A stretch of 64,000 bases of DNA from Roseomonas sp. KE2513 (GCF_016107305.1 NZ_RCVR01000014.1:85209-149208), one strand, 5' to 3'. Positions 1 through 9,427 are shown, numbered from the stretch's first letter. Made by a program: numbers and translations. The notes: generated by a model not told the origin, from the letters alone.

Positions 1-3000
1 GTGATGACATTCCGCAAGCTGGCCGCGGCCAGTGCCGGCAAGCTCCTCCGGGCCTACTTCACCGAGGGCACCCCGGAGACGCAGCACGATCCAGCCATTA
101 CCTCTGGTCGGCCCCTCGACCCGGGTGGGCGGCTCACGGCCTACTACACCGGCCGCGACGGTCGGGCGGTCTGGCGTCCTGACATGCCGGCCTCAATCGC
201 TGCGACCCTCGGCATCGACACCGCCCGGATGCCCAAGGACGAAGCCCTCGATCGCCTGTTCGAGGCGAAGCGGGCCGACAACGGCGAGGCCTGGTCCAAG
301 CACGAGCGGACCAACAGTGCCTACGATCTGACCCTCGCCCCCCATAAGTCGGTCACGTTGGCCGCCGAGTTCGCTGCATCACCGGCCGAGGGCGCCGCCA
401 TCTGGCACGCCATCGACCGCGCCAACGATGCTACCATGCGCTACGTCGCCCGCGAGCTCGGCTGGGCCCGCAAGGGAGCCGGCGGCGAGGAGGGGGCGGA
501 CCCCGGCGCCGTGGGCTGGGTCAGCTTTCGCCACCACACCGCCCGCCCCACCGTGACCGTCCGCGATGGCATCCAGGGTGCCACCTATCTGGCGGAGGTC
601 CCGGTGGCCGGCGACCCCCACGCGCACATCCACAATGCCCTCTTCAATGCCGTGGTCACCGAAGACGGCCGGGTCGGCTCGCTCGATACCCAGCGCCTGC
701 ACTCCCGTGTCCACGAGTTCGGCGCCTACTTTCAGGCCCGGCTGGCCGAGTACCTGCGCGATCTCGGCGCCAGGACCTCCTATGACAGCCAGCAGCAGGC
801 GGTGGTCCTCGACGCCATTCCTCAAGACGCTTCCGATACGTTCTCCAAAGGGCGGCGGCAGGTCGAGCGCTCGGCCAGAGCCTACGCCGAGAGCCAAGGG
901 CTGGATTGGGATGCCATGTCGGCCGAGGGTAAGTTCAAGATCCTCAGTGTCACCGGCCTAGCGGCCCGGCTGGCGAAAACCGGCAAGGCCACCGATCAGG
1001 AGGTCTGGAAGGCCCAGGCCGAAGAGATCGGTTGGAAGCACACCACCGTCATGGAGGGGGTGGAACATCCTCCACTAACCGATGCCGAGCGTTTCGACCG
1101 CGCCTACGCCTTCGCCGCCAAGCACCTGGCCACTGAGTTCCACACAGCCGCGGTCATCGACCATGACAAGCTGCGCCTCTATGCCGCTCGCGGCCTCATC
1201 GGCACCGGCATCTCCGGCGGCCCCGACGACATCGACACTGTGGTGGGGCTGATAGAGAAGCGGGGTATCCAGCTCCGGGGCGAATACGTCGCTCTGGTCG
1301 CCGGACTGTCCGGTGACAAGGTGCGGGTGACCAACTCGGCCCAGCTTCGCATCGAGGACACCCTGCAGACCGAGGCCCACCGCGCTGCCCGGGACCGCTC
1401 GAGCGCCCTGTCTGCCGCAGCCATCACCGCCGCAATCCGGACTTCCGGACTGGACTTCGACCGTGACCCTGAGCACGGCGCCGCGCAGCGCGCCGCGATC
1501 TACGCCCTGGGGCAGGGGGGCGCCCTGTCCATGCTCACCGGCGTTGCGGGCTCGGGAAAGACCACCCTGCTGCAGCCATTGGTGGCCGCATGGCACGCCG
1601 ACACCCGCATCGAGGCGGGCGGCCGGGAGGTGATCGGCGCGGCCACTGCCTGGCGGCAAGCGGAAGCCCTGAAGGACGCCGGCATCCGCCGCACCGTGGC
1701 GATGTCGCCCCTGCTGACATCCATCGCCTCGGGCGAGTTCGTGCCCACCCGCAACACGGTGCTGGTAGTGGACGAGATTAGCCAGGTCGCGCCCCGGGCC
1801 GTGCTGACCCTACTGGAAGTGCAAGCCCGCACCGGCATGACCATCAAGGTCCTGGGTGACCGGGAGCAGGCACAGTCGGTAGAAGCCGGCGACGCCGTGG
1901 AGCTAATGCGCCGGGCCCTGCCGGCGTCCGAGCAGACCGAGCTGCTGAGCACGGTGCGTCAGACCAGTGCAGAGGACCGTCGCATCGCTAGCCTCTTCCG
2001 CGAGGGAAAGGCCGAGGAAGCCCTGGCCTTGAAGCGCGAGCGAGGCGATAGCTCGGCCCGCCTGTTGGGCGGTGACCAGGATCAGGTCGTGGACCAGATC
2101 GCCGACTTCTACATGACGCGCCGCGACGCGCTGACCGCTGGCGGCTCGAAGCTGGGCATCACCATCTCGGCCCCGACCAACGAGGACGTGGCCGACATCA
2201 GCCGAGCCATCCGGGCGCGGATGAAGGCGCGGGGTGAGATCGGGACGGACGAGCAGGTCCTTCCGGCCGTCGACCGGCGCGGGCAGACCTACGACCTGCC
2301 CTTGGCAACCGGGGACAGGGTGCGCCTGTTCCGGCGAACCATGGGCACGATCGACGGCAAGAGCGCCAACTTAGGCAGCAACGGCGATGTGGTGACCGTC
2401 GCCGGCCAAACCGAGGCGGGGCTGCTGTTGCGGGACAAGCGCGGACGTGTGGGGGAGGTGCCGTGGCGGTTCCTCTGGGACAAGCCGACCGGTCGGGTGC
2501 TGCTGGGACATGGGCACGCCATGACCATCGACGCGGCCCAGGGTATCACTTCGCAGGAGCACATCAACGCATTGCCCAGAGGAACGGGCGGCGTGACGGC
2601 CTTCAAGGGGTACGTGGCCGAGAGCCGGGCCCGGGGCACCAGCTGGACCATGGTTGCGGAGGCCGCCACCTTCGAGGCTATCAAGCGCACCAAGGCGCTG
2701 GGCGACGCCGCACCGATCACCAGCCAGGAGCTGTGGCGCAAGGTGAGTGAGGACCTGTCACAAAAGCCCTACAAGCCGCTGGGAGTGGATCTCCTGGGAG
2801 AAGCTCGCAAGGCTCGCGAGGCGGCGATCGACACCTTTATCCGCTTCGAGCAACGGGTGCAGATGGATGCACTACGGGGGCGCGACGTCGGGCGCGAGTT
2901 CCGCCTGCAACGCCAGGCCGAGGCGGTGCGATCCGAACTGCCGCATCTGGTGCAAGCCCTGGATGGTGTGCTCTCGGAGTTCCGTGGCGGGCCATCGGCC

Positions 3001-3105
3001 GAGTTGCACCTACGAGGACTGCGCGTGGACGCTGAGGTATCTCGTCGCGAGATTGAGGCGGCAGCCGCTACGAAGGGGTCTATCGCACCGGGGCCCGAGA
3101 CTTAG
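1..3105 (+). CDS. MobF conjugative relaxase-helicase (TrwC/TraI type)
   Basis: Nicks one DNA strand at oriT and unwinds it for conjugal transfer. The N-terminal half is a TrwC relaxase domain with the metal-binding histidine triad H207, H209 and H211 (DPHAHIHNAL). A tyrosine near the N-terminus (Y19) is a candidate for the covalent DNA link. The C-terminal half is a superfamily 1 helicase with Walker A GVAGSGKTT (about 514-522) and Walker B VLVVDEIS (about 587-594). The 1034 residues are typical of the family. Translation starts at GTG 1 or, more likely, ATG 4. The first residues resemble normal family starts, so the gene appears complete although it begins at the window edge. No oriT or accessory nicking gene is visible downstream. 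The matching secretion genes begin only 23 kb later, behind a metabolic cargo block. Confidence 0.93.
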   Translation: MMTFRKLAAASAGKLLRAYFTEGTPETQHDPAITSGRPLDPGGRLTAYYTGRDGRAVWRPDMPASIAATLGIDTARMPKDEALDRLFEAKRADNGEAWSKHERTNSAYDLTLAPHKSVTLAAEFAASPAEGAAIWHAIDRANDATMRYVARELGWARKGAGGEEGADPGAVGWVSFRHHTARPTVTVRDGIQGATYLAEVPVAGDPHAHIHNALFNAVVTEDGRVGSLDTQRLHSRVHEFGAYFQARLAEYLRDLGARTSYDSQQQAVVLDAIPQDASDTFSKGRRQVERSARAYAESQGLDWDAMSAEGKFKILSVTGLAARLAKTGKATDQEVWKAQAEEIGWKHTTVMEGVEHPPLTDAERFDRAYAFAAKHLATEFHTAAVIDHDKLRLYAARGLIGTGISGGPDDIDTVVGLIEKRGIQLRGEYVALVAGLSGDKVRVTNSAQLRIEDTLQTEAHRAARDRSSALSAAAITAAIRTSGLDFDRDPEHGAAQRAAIYALGQGGALSMLTGVAGSGKTTLLQPLVAAWHADTRIEAGGREVIGAATAWRQAEALKDAGIRRTVAMSPLLTSIASGEFVPTRNTVLVVDEISQVAPRAVLTLLEVQARTGMTIKVLGDREQAQSVEAGDAVELMRRALPASEQTELLSTVRQTSAEDRRIASLFREGKAEEALALKRERGDSSARLLGGDQDQVVDQIADFYMTRRDALTAGGSKLGITISAPTNEDVADISRAIRARMKARGEIGTDEQVLPAVDRRGQTYDLPLATGDRVRLFRRTMGTIDGKSANLGSNGDVVTVAGQTEAGLLLRDKRGRVGEVPWRFLWDKPTGRVLLGHGHAMTIDAAQGITSQEHINALPRGTGGVTAFKGYVAESRARGTSWTMVAEAATFEAIKRTKALGDAAPITSQELWRKVSEDLSQKPYKPLGVDLLGEARKAREAAIDTFIRFEQRVQMDALRGRDVGREFRLQRQAEAVRSELPHLVQALDGVLSEFRGGPSAELHLRGLRVDAEVSRREIEAAAATKGSIAPGPET

Positions 3106-3127
3106 GATCGATAGGACACCTCCACCT

Positions 3128-3153
3128 AGCTGTCGCTCCACGTCGTGGCAGCT
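3128..3153. terminator. possible bidirectional terminator between convergent genes
   Basis: An interrupted inverted repeat, AGCTG...CCAC-gtc-GTGG-CAGCT, lies in the 80-base gap between the relaxase and the convergent ClC gene. There is no T-run, so the call rests on position and pairing only. Confidence 0.35.
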
Positions 3154-3185
3154 GGCTCTGGGAGTGTTCCTGGCTTCCGAATGCC

Positions 3186-4925
3186 TCACATCAATCCAGC
3201 CTCCTCCTGCCGCCGCTTGTCCACCTCCTCACCATAGCGTCGCAGTACGTGGCCCGCCGTCAGCAGGCCGAGCAACTGGCGGCTTTCAGCACCGTCCAGC
3301 ACGGCCAACGCCTCGGCTTCGGCGGCGTCGAAAGCGGCCATCGCGTCGCGAGCGTTAACTGCTGGGAGTAGGAATCGGTCGGTTTCTCGCAGCAGGCCGG
3401 CGACGGTTTCAGCACTGGTTTCGAAGGCGTGCGCTTCCGGTACCGACAACAGTCCAGCATAGCAACCGGCGTCGTTGAGCGCCACGACGCGCTCCGTCGA
3501 GCCTAGAGGGAACTCTCGCCGAAACGAGGAAAGTTTGAGATCAGTACGGACAGTGCGGACATCACGGCGCATCAGCTTGCCCACGGTGAGGTCGCGCAGC
3601 CAACCGACGTCGTGCGCCGAGCGGATTGTTTCGCCGCGCAGGTGGAAACGCCAAGTGGCGAAAGAGTATCCGAACGTTCGGCGCACCACGAGCCCAGACA
3701 CCGCGACTGCGGTCAACACCGCGCCCACCACGGATAGGTTCCCGGTGCTTTCGAGCGCGAGAAAAGTCATTGCCAGCGGCGCCCCCACCACGGCAGTGCC
3801 GAAAGCGCTCATACCGACCACGGCGAGGAACAGCGAGTCCACCTGCTCCAGGCCGAGCAGGGGCGGTAGTACCGCGAACACTTTGCCTAGGAGTGCTCCA
3901 AGCAGCAGCGAGGCGAAAAACAAGCCGCCGCGGAAGCCCGAGCCGAGCGACAGTGCCGAAGCGGCGGCCTTGAGCACTAAGAGCAGCAGCGCCGCCCGCA
4001 CTGGCCCCTCGGTGTTGAAGGCAAGATGCAGGGCGCCGTGCCCAGCCGACAGCACGCCCGGCGACAGCAACGCCAGTACGCCGACGCCAAGGCCGCCGAC
4101 CACTGGCCGTAGCCAGGACCTTGCGATGGCGGACTTCATCGTTTCCTCTACCGCGCCGACGCCGCGCATCAGGGCGATGGCGGCGGCGGCACAGAGGAGC
4201 GCCAGCACTACCACCAGCGCGTAGCCATAGGCATCCGGCGCGCCGATACCGCCCGGTTGAACCGAGTACGTCGCCCCGTGCAGCAGCCGCGCCGTCAGCA
4301 CCGCCGCCACCGAGGCCGCGACCACGGGGGCGAGCGAGGCGATGGCGTAGGTGCCGATCACCAGCTCGAAGGCGTAGAAGGCGCCGGTGAGCGGCGCGTC
4401 GAAGGCGGCGGCGATGGCACCCGCCGCGCCGCAGCCGACCAGCACCCGCAGGTCGCCCCGGCGCAGGCCGAGCGCGCGCCCGACGCGCGAGGCGACGCCG
4501 CCGGCGGCCTGGGTGTAGCCGGCCTCCAGCCCGACCGAGGCGCCGAAGCCGTTGGATAGGATGTTCTGCGCCGCCACCACGACGCCGTCGAGCAGCGACA
4601 TGCGGCCGCCGTGCAGGGCGTTGGCCTCGATCGGGTCCACCGGCGGGCGCGGCCGCCAGCGGCCGATGCCGAGGTTGAGCAGGCCGAGCACGAGGCCGCC
4701 CAGCGCCGGCAGCAGCAGCACGCCCAGCGGATCGAGGCCGCGCGCGGCGCTGAGGCCGCCGCCGGCGTCGAACAGCAGCGCGTGCAGGCCGTGCGCCGCC
4801 CCGCCCATCGCCGCCGCCAGCAGTCCGCTCGCCGCGCCCACCGGCAGGGCAAGGGCAACAAGGCCGGGCTCGCCGCCGCGCAGCCAGGAGCGAAACGCGT
4901 TGGGCACCCGCAGCGCGGCCGTCAC
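3186..4925 (-). CDS. ClC-family chloride channel/transporter
   Basis: Hydrophobic protein of about 579 residues with the ClC fold signatures. A GFGASVGLEAGY stretch corresponds to the second conserved anion-pathway motif, with its glutamate. GSGFRGGLFFASLLLG corresponds to the third motif, although the usual proline after GGxF is absent. A soluble tail of roughly 130 residues follows the last membrane segment. The open frame continues upstream through the anti-sigma gene in another frame, so I chose GTG 4925, the first usable start after the anti-sigma stop at 4988; the start is uncertain. It lies downstream of the sigma/anti-sigma pair and may be co-transcribed. It probably moves chloride or another small anion, but the substrate is not inferable. 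Confidence 0.82.
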   Translation of the reverse strand: MTAALRVPNAFRSWLRGGEPGLVALALPVGAASGLLAAAMGGAAHGLHALLFDAGGGLSAARGLDPLGVLLLPALGGLVLGLLNLGIGRWRPRPPVDPIEANALHGGRMSLLDGVVVAAQNILSNGFGASVGLEAGYTQAAGGVASRVGRALGLRRGDLRVLVGCGAAGAIAAAFDAPLTGAFYAFELVIGTYAIASLAPVVAASVAAVLTARLLHGATYSVQPGGIGAPDAYGYALVVVLALLCAAAAIALMRGVGAVEETMKSAIARSWLRPVVGGLGVGVLALLSPGVLSAGHGALHLAFNTEGPVRAALLLLVLKAAASALSLGSGFRGGLFFASLLLGALLGKVFAVLPPLLGLEQVDSLFLAVVGMSAFGTAVVGAPLAMTFLALESTGNLSVVGAVLTAVAVSGLVVRRTFGYSFATWRFHLRGETIRSAHDVGWLRDLTVGKLMRRDVRTVRTDLKLSSFRREFPLGSTERVVALNDAGCYAGLLSVPEAHAFETSAETVAGLLRETDRFLLPAVNARDAMAAFDAAEAEALAVLDGAESRQLLGLLTAGHVLRRYGEEVDKRRQEEAGLM

Positions 4926-4987
4926 GGCCCGGTGGCCCGCCCGCCGCAGGCGTTGCCGGTGGGCTCCGACGAAGAGCCGGGGGTCCG

Positions 4988-5692
4988 TCAGGACAGGCAG
5001 GCCGGGTGCGTCGCGGCGGTGGCCAGCGAGGCGGTGTCGGCGGCCGGACCCGCCCGCAGCGCCGCCGCCAGCGCGGCGAAGCGGCCCGCGTCCATCGCCG
5101 GCGCGGCGGCGATCCAGGCCACCTGCCCGTCGGCCCGTGCCACGGTTTCGCTGCGCCACGCCTCGCCTCCGCCCGCGGCCCCTGCCGCAGTCCCTGCCGA
5201 GGGCGCGTCGCCGCGGGGGCCGATCCACAGGCCGAGGCGGCAGCCGCGGGGACCGATGTAGCCGGCGTAGGTGCCGCGCCCGGCGGCCTCGACCCGCGCC
5301 AGCCGCAGCCCGGCGGCGGACAGGTCGGGCATCCCGGCGGCGCCGTCGGGCGCGTCCGCCGTGGCGAGGAGGAAGCGTCGGTGGGAGTCGAGCGCCGGCG
5401 GCTCCCGCGCCGGCAGGAGGACGAGGGCCGCCGCCGCGGCCGACAGGGCGAGTGCAACCGTGCCGGCCAGCATCCCCGGCCGCCGCCGGGACCGCCGTGC
5501 CAGCCCCGGCGGGAGGGTAGGTGCCGGTAGGTTGGCGTCAATCGCGGTAGCGGCGGCCCGCACCTCCGCCAGCCCGGCCAAGCGGGCGGCCAACGCCGGG
5601 TCGTCGCGCAGGGCGCGGGCGGTGTCCAAGGCCTCGGCCGGGGAAAGCTCGCCGTCCAGCAGGCCGTTCAGGCGCTCGTCCGTGCCGCTCAC
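4988..5692 (-). CDS. anti-sigma factor, membrane-anchored
   Basis: About 234 residues starting at GTG 5690-5692, which overlaps the sigma-factor stop (GTGA), so the two are translationally coupled. The N-terminus has the anti-sigma pattern with LLDGELSP near residue 11. One transmembrane segment lies at about 74-94, followed by a periplasmic domain of about 140 residues. No zinc-binding HxxxCxxC motif is present, so it belongs to the non-ZAS group. It should hold the ECF sigma factor inactive at the membrane until a periplasmic signal is sensed. Its neighbourhood (sulfite oxidase, ClC) suggests an anion or oxidant signal, which is inference. Confidence 0.8.
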   Translation of the reverse strand: MSGTDERLNGLLDGELSPAEALDTARALRDDPALAARLAGLAEVRAAATAIDANLPAPTLPPGLARRSRRRPGMLAGTVALALSAAAAALVLLPAREPPALDSHRRFLLATADAPDGAAGMPDLSAAGLRLARVEAAGRGTYAGYIGPRGCRLGLWIGPRGDAPSAGTAAGAAGGGEAWRSETVARADGQVAWIAAAPAMDAGRFAALAAALRAGPAADTASLATAATHPACLS

Positions 5693-6198
5693 GCCAGCTT
5701 CCTCCGCAGGGGCACCACCTTGTCCTCGCTCAGATCCATCAGCATCGCGGCGCGGCCCCGGGCCAACCGGCTCATCACCGTGCCCTTGGGCAGCCCGAGC
5801 GTGGCCGCGACCTCCAGGTAGGAAAAACCGGCGAGGTCCACCAAGGCCACCACCTCGCGCTGCGCCTCCGGCAGCCGGGCCAGGGCCTGGGCGACCGCCA
5901 CCTGCGCGAGGACGGCCTCGCCGGTCGAGCGGTCGCGGCCGGGTACCACCTCCTCCGCCGCGCGGTGGCCGCGCGCCACGCGGGCGTGCCGGACGGCGTC
6001 CAGGAAGGCGTTGCGGAGGATGCGGAACAGCCACACCCGCGCCTCCGCCTCGGTCCCCCGCGGCGGGCGGGCAGCGAGCGCCCGCGCCGCGGCCTCCTGC
6101 CACAGGTCGCGGGCGAGGTCGGGGTCGCCCGCCAGCGCCCGGGCGTAGCGGTGCAGGGCCGCGCCGTGGCGTGCGAGCAGATCGCGCTGTTCGGACAC
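5689..6198 (-). CDS. ECF (sigma-70 family) RNA polymerase sigma factor
   Basis: 169 residues with the two ECF domains. Region 2 is at about 5-70 (DLWQEAAARAL, VWLFRILRNAFLD). Region 4 is at about 110-155 (LPEAQREVVALVDLAGFSYLEVA, then the helix-turn-helix LGLPKGTVMSRLARGR). The start is GTG 6196-6198. It is divergent from the sulfite oxidase gene across about 100 bases and overlaps its anti-sigma gene by four bases. By family behaviour it should direct transcription of its own operon and probably the divergent sulfite oxidase operon. Confidence 0.92.
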   Translation of the reverse strand: MSEQRDLLARHGAALHRYARALAGDPDLARDLWQEAAARALAARPPRGTEAEARVWLFRILRNAFLDAVRHARVARGHRAAEEVVPGRDRSTGEAVLAQVAVAQALARLPEAQREVVALVDLAGFSYLEVAATLGLPKGTVMSRLARGRAAMLMDLSEDKVVPLRRKLA

Positions 6199-6298
6199 CC
6201 CAGCAGGGTGCCCGGAGCGGGGAGGGAATAAAACACCCCCCTCGCCCGTCCTTCTCCGAAAGGGCCGCCCTCCCGCGGTCCGGGGAGGACGAACGACC

Positions 6299-7600
6299 AT
6301 GCGGACTGAGCGCAGCCTCGCGGAACTCTTCGCCGCCGATCCCGAGCGGGCCGAGGCCCTGACTTGGGGACGTCGCGGGGCACTGAAGGGCGCCTCCCTC
6401 GCCGCCCTGGGTGCGGCCCTGGGGACGGCGGTGCCCTTCGCGGGCCGGATGCCGGGGGGTCTGCTGCCCGCCGCCCTGGCGCAGCCGGCCGGCGACGCGC
6501 CGGTGCTGCGCATGGACGGCAAGGCGCCGCTGCTCCTGCTCGGCGAGCGGCCCCTGGTCGCCGAGACCCCGGAGACGCTGCTCGACGACGACGTGACCCC
6601 CGCCGACAAGATGTTCGTCCGCAACAACGGCGGCATCCCCGAGCGCTTCGCCGCCGATCCGGGAACGTGGCGCTTCAAGCTCGACGGCGAGGTCAACACC
6701 CCTCTCGACCTGAGCCTCGGCGAGCTCGAATCCCGCTTCGAGGCGGTGACGCTGCGCCTGCAGATGGAGTGCGGCGGCAATGGCCGCTCCGCCTTCGTGC
6801 CGGAGACCCGCGGCAATCAGTGGAACAACGGCGCCATCAGCAACTGCGAGTGGACCGGGGTGCGGCTGCGCGACGTGATCCGCGCCGCCGGGCCGAAGGA
6901 CACCGCCCGCTTCACCGGCCATTTCGGCGCCGACCCGCACCTGTCGGGCGCCACCGACCGCGCCGCCATCTCCCGCGGGATGCCGGTGGCCAAGGCGATG
7001 GAGGAGCACACCCTCCTCGCCACCCGCATGAACGGCCAGCCCATCCCGCAGCTGCACGGCTATCCCCTGCGGCTGATCGTGCCGGGCTGGCCGGGCTCGC
7101 TGTCGCAGAAGTGGCTGACGCGGATCGCGCTGCTGGCCGAGCCGCATCGCGGGCAGGGCATGGGCGGCACCTCCTACCGCCTGCCGGTGCGGCCGATCGT
7201 GCCGGGCTCGCAGAACGACGGCGCCACCTTCGCCGACATGACCTCGATGCCGGTGCGATCGGTGCTGACCAACCTCGCCCACGGGGCGCGCCTGCCGGCG
7301 GGCACGCGCCGGATCGAACTGCGCGGCCACGCCTGGGCCGGCGACGAGGCGGCGCGGGCGGTGCACGTCTCCGTCGATTTCGGCGCCACCTGGCAGGAGG
7401 TGGCCCTCCAGCCGCCGCCCAACCGCTACAGCTGGCAGCGCTGGAGCGGCGCGGCGGAGCTGCCCTCCGACGGCTACTTCGAGGTGTGGCACCGCGCCAC
7501 GGACGCCCGGGGGCGGATGCAGCCGCACGTCGCCGCCAACTGGAACCCGCAGGGCTACGGCGCCAACGCCATCGGCCGCGCCGCCATCCTCGTCGGCTGA
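6299..7600 (+). CDS. sulfite oxidase-family molybdopterin protein (SorA/SoxC-like)
   Basis: 433 residues. The N-terminus has a twin-arginine motif (WGRRGALKG, R25-R26) before a hydrophobic stretch, indicating Tat export of a folded cofactor enzyme. The molybdopterin domain carries the molybdenum-ligating cysteine C158 in QMECGGNGRS. The C-terminal part is the immunoglobulin-like dimerisation domain (RIELRGHAWAGDEAARAVHVS). A c-type cytochrome gene follows after 12 bases, matching the SorAB layout in which electrons from sulfite pass to a haem c. It should oxidise sulfite to sulfate in the periplasm. It is divergent from an ECF sigma operon that may control it. SoxC or a related sulfoxide-active enzyme is the alternative. 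Confidence 0.9.
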   Translation: MRTERSLAELFAADPERAEALTWGRRGALKGASLAALGAALGTAVPFAGRMPGGLLPAALAQPAGDAPVLRMDGKAPLLLLGERPLVAETPETLLDDDVTPADKMFVRNNGGIPERFAADPGTWRFKLDGEVNTPLDLSLGELESRFEAVTLRLQMECGGNGRSAFVPETRGNQWNNGAISNCEWTGVRLRDVIRAAGPKDTARFTGHFGADPHLSGATDRAAISRGMPVAKAMEEHTLLATRMNGQPIPQLHGYPLRLIVPGWPGSLSQKWLTRIALLAEPHRGQGMGGTSYRLPVRPIVPGSQNDGATFADMTSMPVRSVLTNLAHGARLPAGTRRIELRGHAWAGDEAARAVHVSVDFGATWQEVALQPPPNRYSWQRWSGAAELPSDGYFEVWHRATDARGRMQPHVAANWNPQGYGANAIGRAAILVG

Positions 7601-7612
7601 GGCAACGCCCCT

Positions 7613-8089
7613 ATGACCATGAGCCGGATGATCGTCGGCCTGTTCGTGCTGGTGTCGCTCACCCTGGCCGGCCAGAAGGCCGGCTGGTGGGGCCGGCACG
7701 AGCCACGGGCGCCCTACCCGCCCACCCCCATGGCCCTGGCCTACGCGGAGACGCAGCGGGCCGAGCAGGCGCGCGCGGCCGCGGTGGCGGCGGAGAACGC
7801 CCGGCTGGCGGCGGTGCAGACCCCGGCGGAGACCGAGGACGCCCTGCCGCCCGGCCACGGGCGCGAGGACACCTTCGCGCGCTGCACCGCCTGCCACTCC
7901 ACCGCGATCATCCGCCGCTCCGGCCTGTCGCGGGAGCGCTGGGACGCGCTGATGGACTGGATGGTGGAGAAGCAGAACATGACCCCGCTGGAGCCCGACA
8001 TGCGGGTGGTGATCGTGGATTATCTCGCCGCGGCTTTTCCTGCGCGCCGTGCTAACCCACGTGCGCGCAACCCGTTCCTCACAGATTAG
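7613..8089 (+). CDS. monohaem cytochrome c, partner of sulfite oxidase (SorB-like)
   Basis: 158 residues with an N-terminal signal or anchor segment (about 5-20), an alanine-rich helical linker, and one haem-c motif CTACH at 91-95. A distal methionine candidate lies in EKQNMTPLEPDM. It follows the sulfite oxidase gene by 12 bases, so it is very likely its electron acceptor. A second ATG at 7619 could also be the start. A strong inverted repeat follows the stop. Confidence 0.85.
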   Translation: MTMSRMIVGLFVLVSLTLAGQKAGWWGRHEPRAPYPPTPMALAYAETQRAEQARAAAVAAENARLAAVQTPAETEDALPPGHGREDTFARCTACHSTAIIRRSGLSRERWDALMDWMVEKQNMTPLEPDMRVVIVDYLAAAFPARRANPRARNPFLTD

Positions 8090-8096
8090 TCGCAAA

Positions 8097-8134
8097 GCAT
8101 CGCCACGACGGGTTGGAACTCATCGTGGCGATGC
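8097..8134 (+). terminator. 12-bp perfect inverted repeat after the sulfite oxidase operon
   Basis: GCATCGCCACGA (8097-8108) pairs exactly with TCGTGGCGATGC (8123-8134) across a 14-base loop. It begins 8 bases after the cytochrome stop. There is no T-tract, so it is either a factor-assisted terminator or a protein-binding palindrome. Confidence 0.6.
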
Positions 8135-8221
8135 GAGAAATGGCCACCATTGATGATACGCAGCTAAGCGAAAGCCTGCATCAGAGGATCAGATTAGGCG
8201 ATCTTGCGCGCTGTTTCTGAG

Positions 8222-9379
8222 TCACTGGGCGTGTTGCCGACCAGTAGAGCGCACGTCTTCAGCGTTTGCTCGCAGCCATTCCTGGATTGGCTGCCACGGA
8301 CCGAAGCGATGCTGGTCTGGCGGGAATGGGCCGACGAACGGCGCATACCCAGCGTCCACGGGCTTGCGGGAAAGATCAGGATAATCCTGATCGAGATTGC
8401 GGCGCTCCGGCCGCGGTTGGGAATTTACGAACGCCATTACGTCGTAGGCATCGTCGCCTGAGATCTGCGGCTGCTCGAAGGTTGTGCCGAGAGGCATGTT
8501 GGCGTGGACGAAGCGTGCGGCGGTGATGGTGCGTGCCATTCCAGCGCCGTTGTTGTAGCTATCCGGTCCCCAGAGCGGCGGGAATTGGTAACGTTTTCCC
8601 TGCTCCACCGCTTCGGCTGCTTCCAACCGCTGCCCCTGCCCATCGGCTCCGTGGCAGGTCGAGCAAACGGACGCGTAGACCTGCCTGCCGTGCTCCGGAT
8701 CTGCCGCCCGGGTGGGTAGGGGGATCGGAGGGGCCCCACGACCTTCGAGGGACCTGCCGACCTGCTGGGGACCGCTGATGTAGCGGATGTAGGCAAGGAT
8801 AGCCTTCATCTCGTCGCCATCCACGGGCAGCGAACGCCCGTTCATGCTGCGCTCCATGCAGCCGTTGACACGCTCCTCGAGGGTGCGGACCTCGTCCTCG
8901 CGACCGATATACTGTGGGAAAACGCCCCAAACTCCGGCCAGCGGCAGTCCGTATCGTTGTGTTCCGGCCTGCAGGTGGCAGGACTGGCAGGTGAGGCCGT
9001 TCCCGGCGAAGCGCATCGCCGGATCGTGGGCATCCGGTCCGATCAGGGATGATGTCCTGGAGATCAAGTCACGACCGCGGCGAACAGTCCGAGCGAAGAT
9101 GTCATTCGCAGGCAGTGTATCGGGGTCGGGAATCTCCCAGGCCGATGTGGGCGTGGCAGATGCTACACTTGGCTGTCCTGGCCTCCCTGGCGCTGCAGCA
9201 GTTGACGCCGGGACGGAGCCAGAGGGCGTTGGCGGTGAGGGGGCCGTCGCTGCAGTCTGCTGGCGGGTCACCTGGGGACGTGAGGTGGATTGATCGGGCC
9301 GCTTCGGCGAGAGGAATAGCGCAATACCACTTACGGCGATCGCGCCGTACGCCGTCGTCAGCAGCGAAGGTGTGCGCAT
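8222..9379 (-). CDS. dihaem cytochrome c, thiosulfate dehydrogenase (TsdA) family
   Basis: 385 residues: an N-terminal hydrophobic anchor, a Pro/Ala/Ser-rich linker to about residue 75, then two cytochrome c domains. The first haem motif is CQSCH (131-135), in the TsdA-typical GLTCQSCHLQAGT context. The second is CSTCH (239-243). The later FVHANMPLGTTFEQP also matches the TsdA family. TsdA proteins interconvert thiosulfate and tetrathionate in the periplasm. It is the last gene of a minus-strand operon that begins with a peroxiredoxin at 12056. The family call is good; the direction of catalysis cannot be told from sequence. Confidence 0.8.
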   Translation of the reverse strand: MRTPSLLTTAYGAIAVSGIALFLSPKRPDQSTSRPQVTRQQTAATAPSPPTPSGSVPASTAAAPGRPGQPSVASATPTSAWEIPDPDTLPANDIFARTVRRGRDLISRTSSLIGPDAHDPAMRFAGNGLTCQSCHLQAGTQRYGLPLAGVWGVFPQYIGREDEVRTLEERVNGCMERSMNGRSLPVDGDEMKAILAYIRYISGPQQVGRSLEGRGAPPIPLPTRAADPEHGRQVYASVCSTCHGADGQGQRLEAAEAVEQGKRYQFPPLWGPDSYNNGAGMARTITAARFVHANMPLGTTFEQPQISGDDAYDVMAFVNSQPRPERRNLDQDYPDLSRKPVDAGYAPFVGPFPPDQHRFGPWQPIQEWLRANAEDVRSTGRQHAQ

Positions 9380-9427
9380 CTTCCGTTCCTCCGGAACCCT
9401 GGTTTTTGAGTTGTTTTCTTGTGGAAG

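Noticed and set aside
3562..5541. 659-codon minus-strand open frame over the ClC region
   Set aside because: Arginine/alanine-rich shadow of the ClC frame without any family motif.
4988..8095. 1035-codon minus-strand open frame across the sulfite oxidase genes
   Set aside because: Only its last 235 codons are real (anti-sigma factor). The rest is antisense to a clear sulfite oxidase and cytochrome and encodes low-complexity protein.
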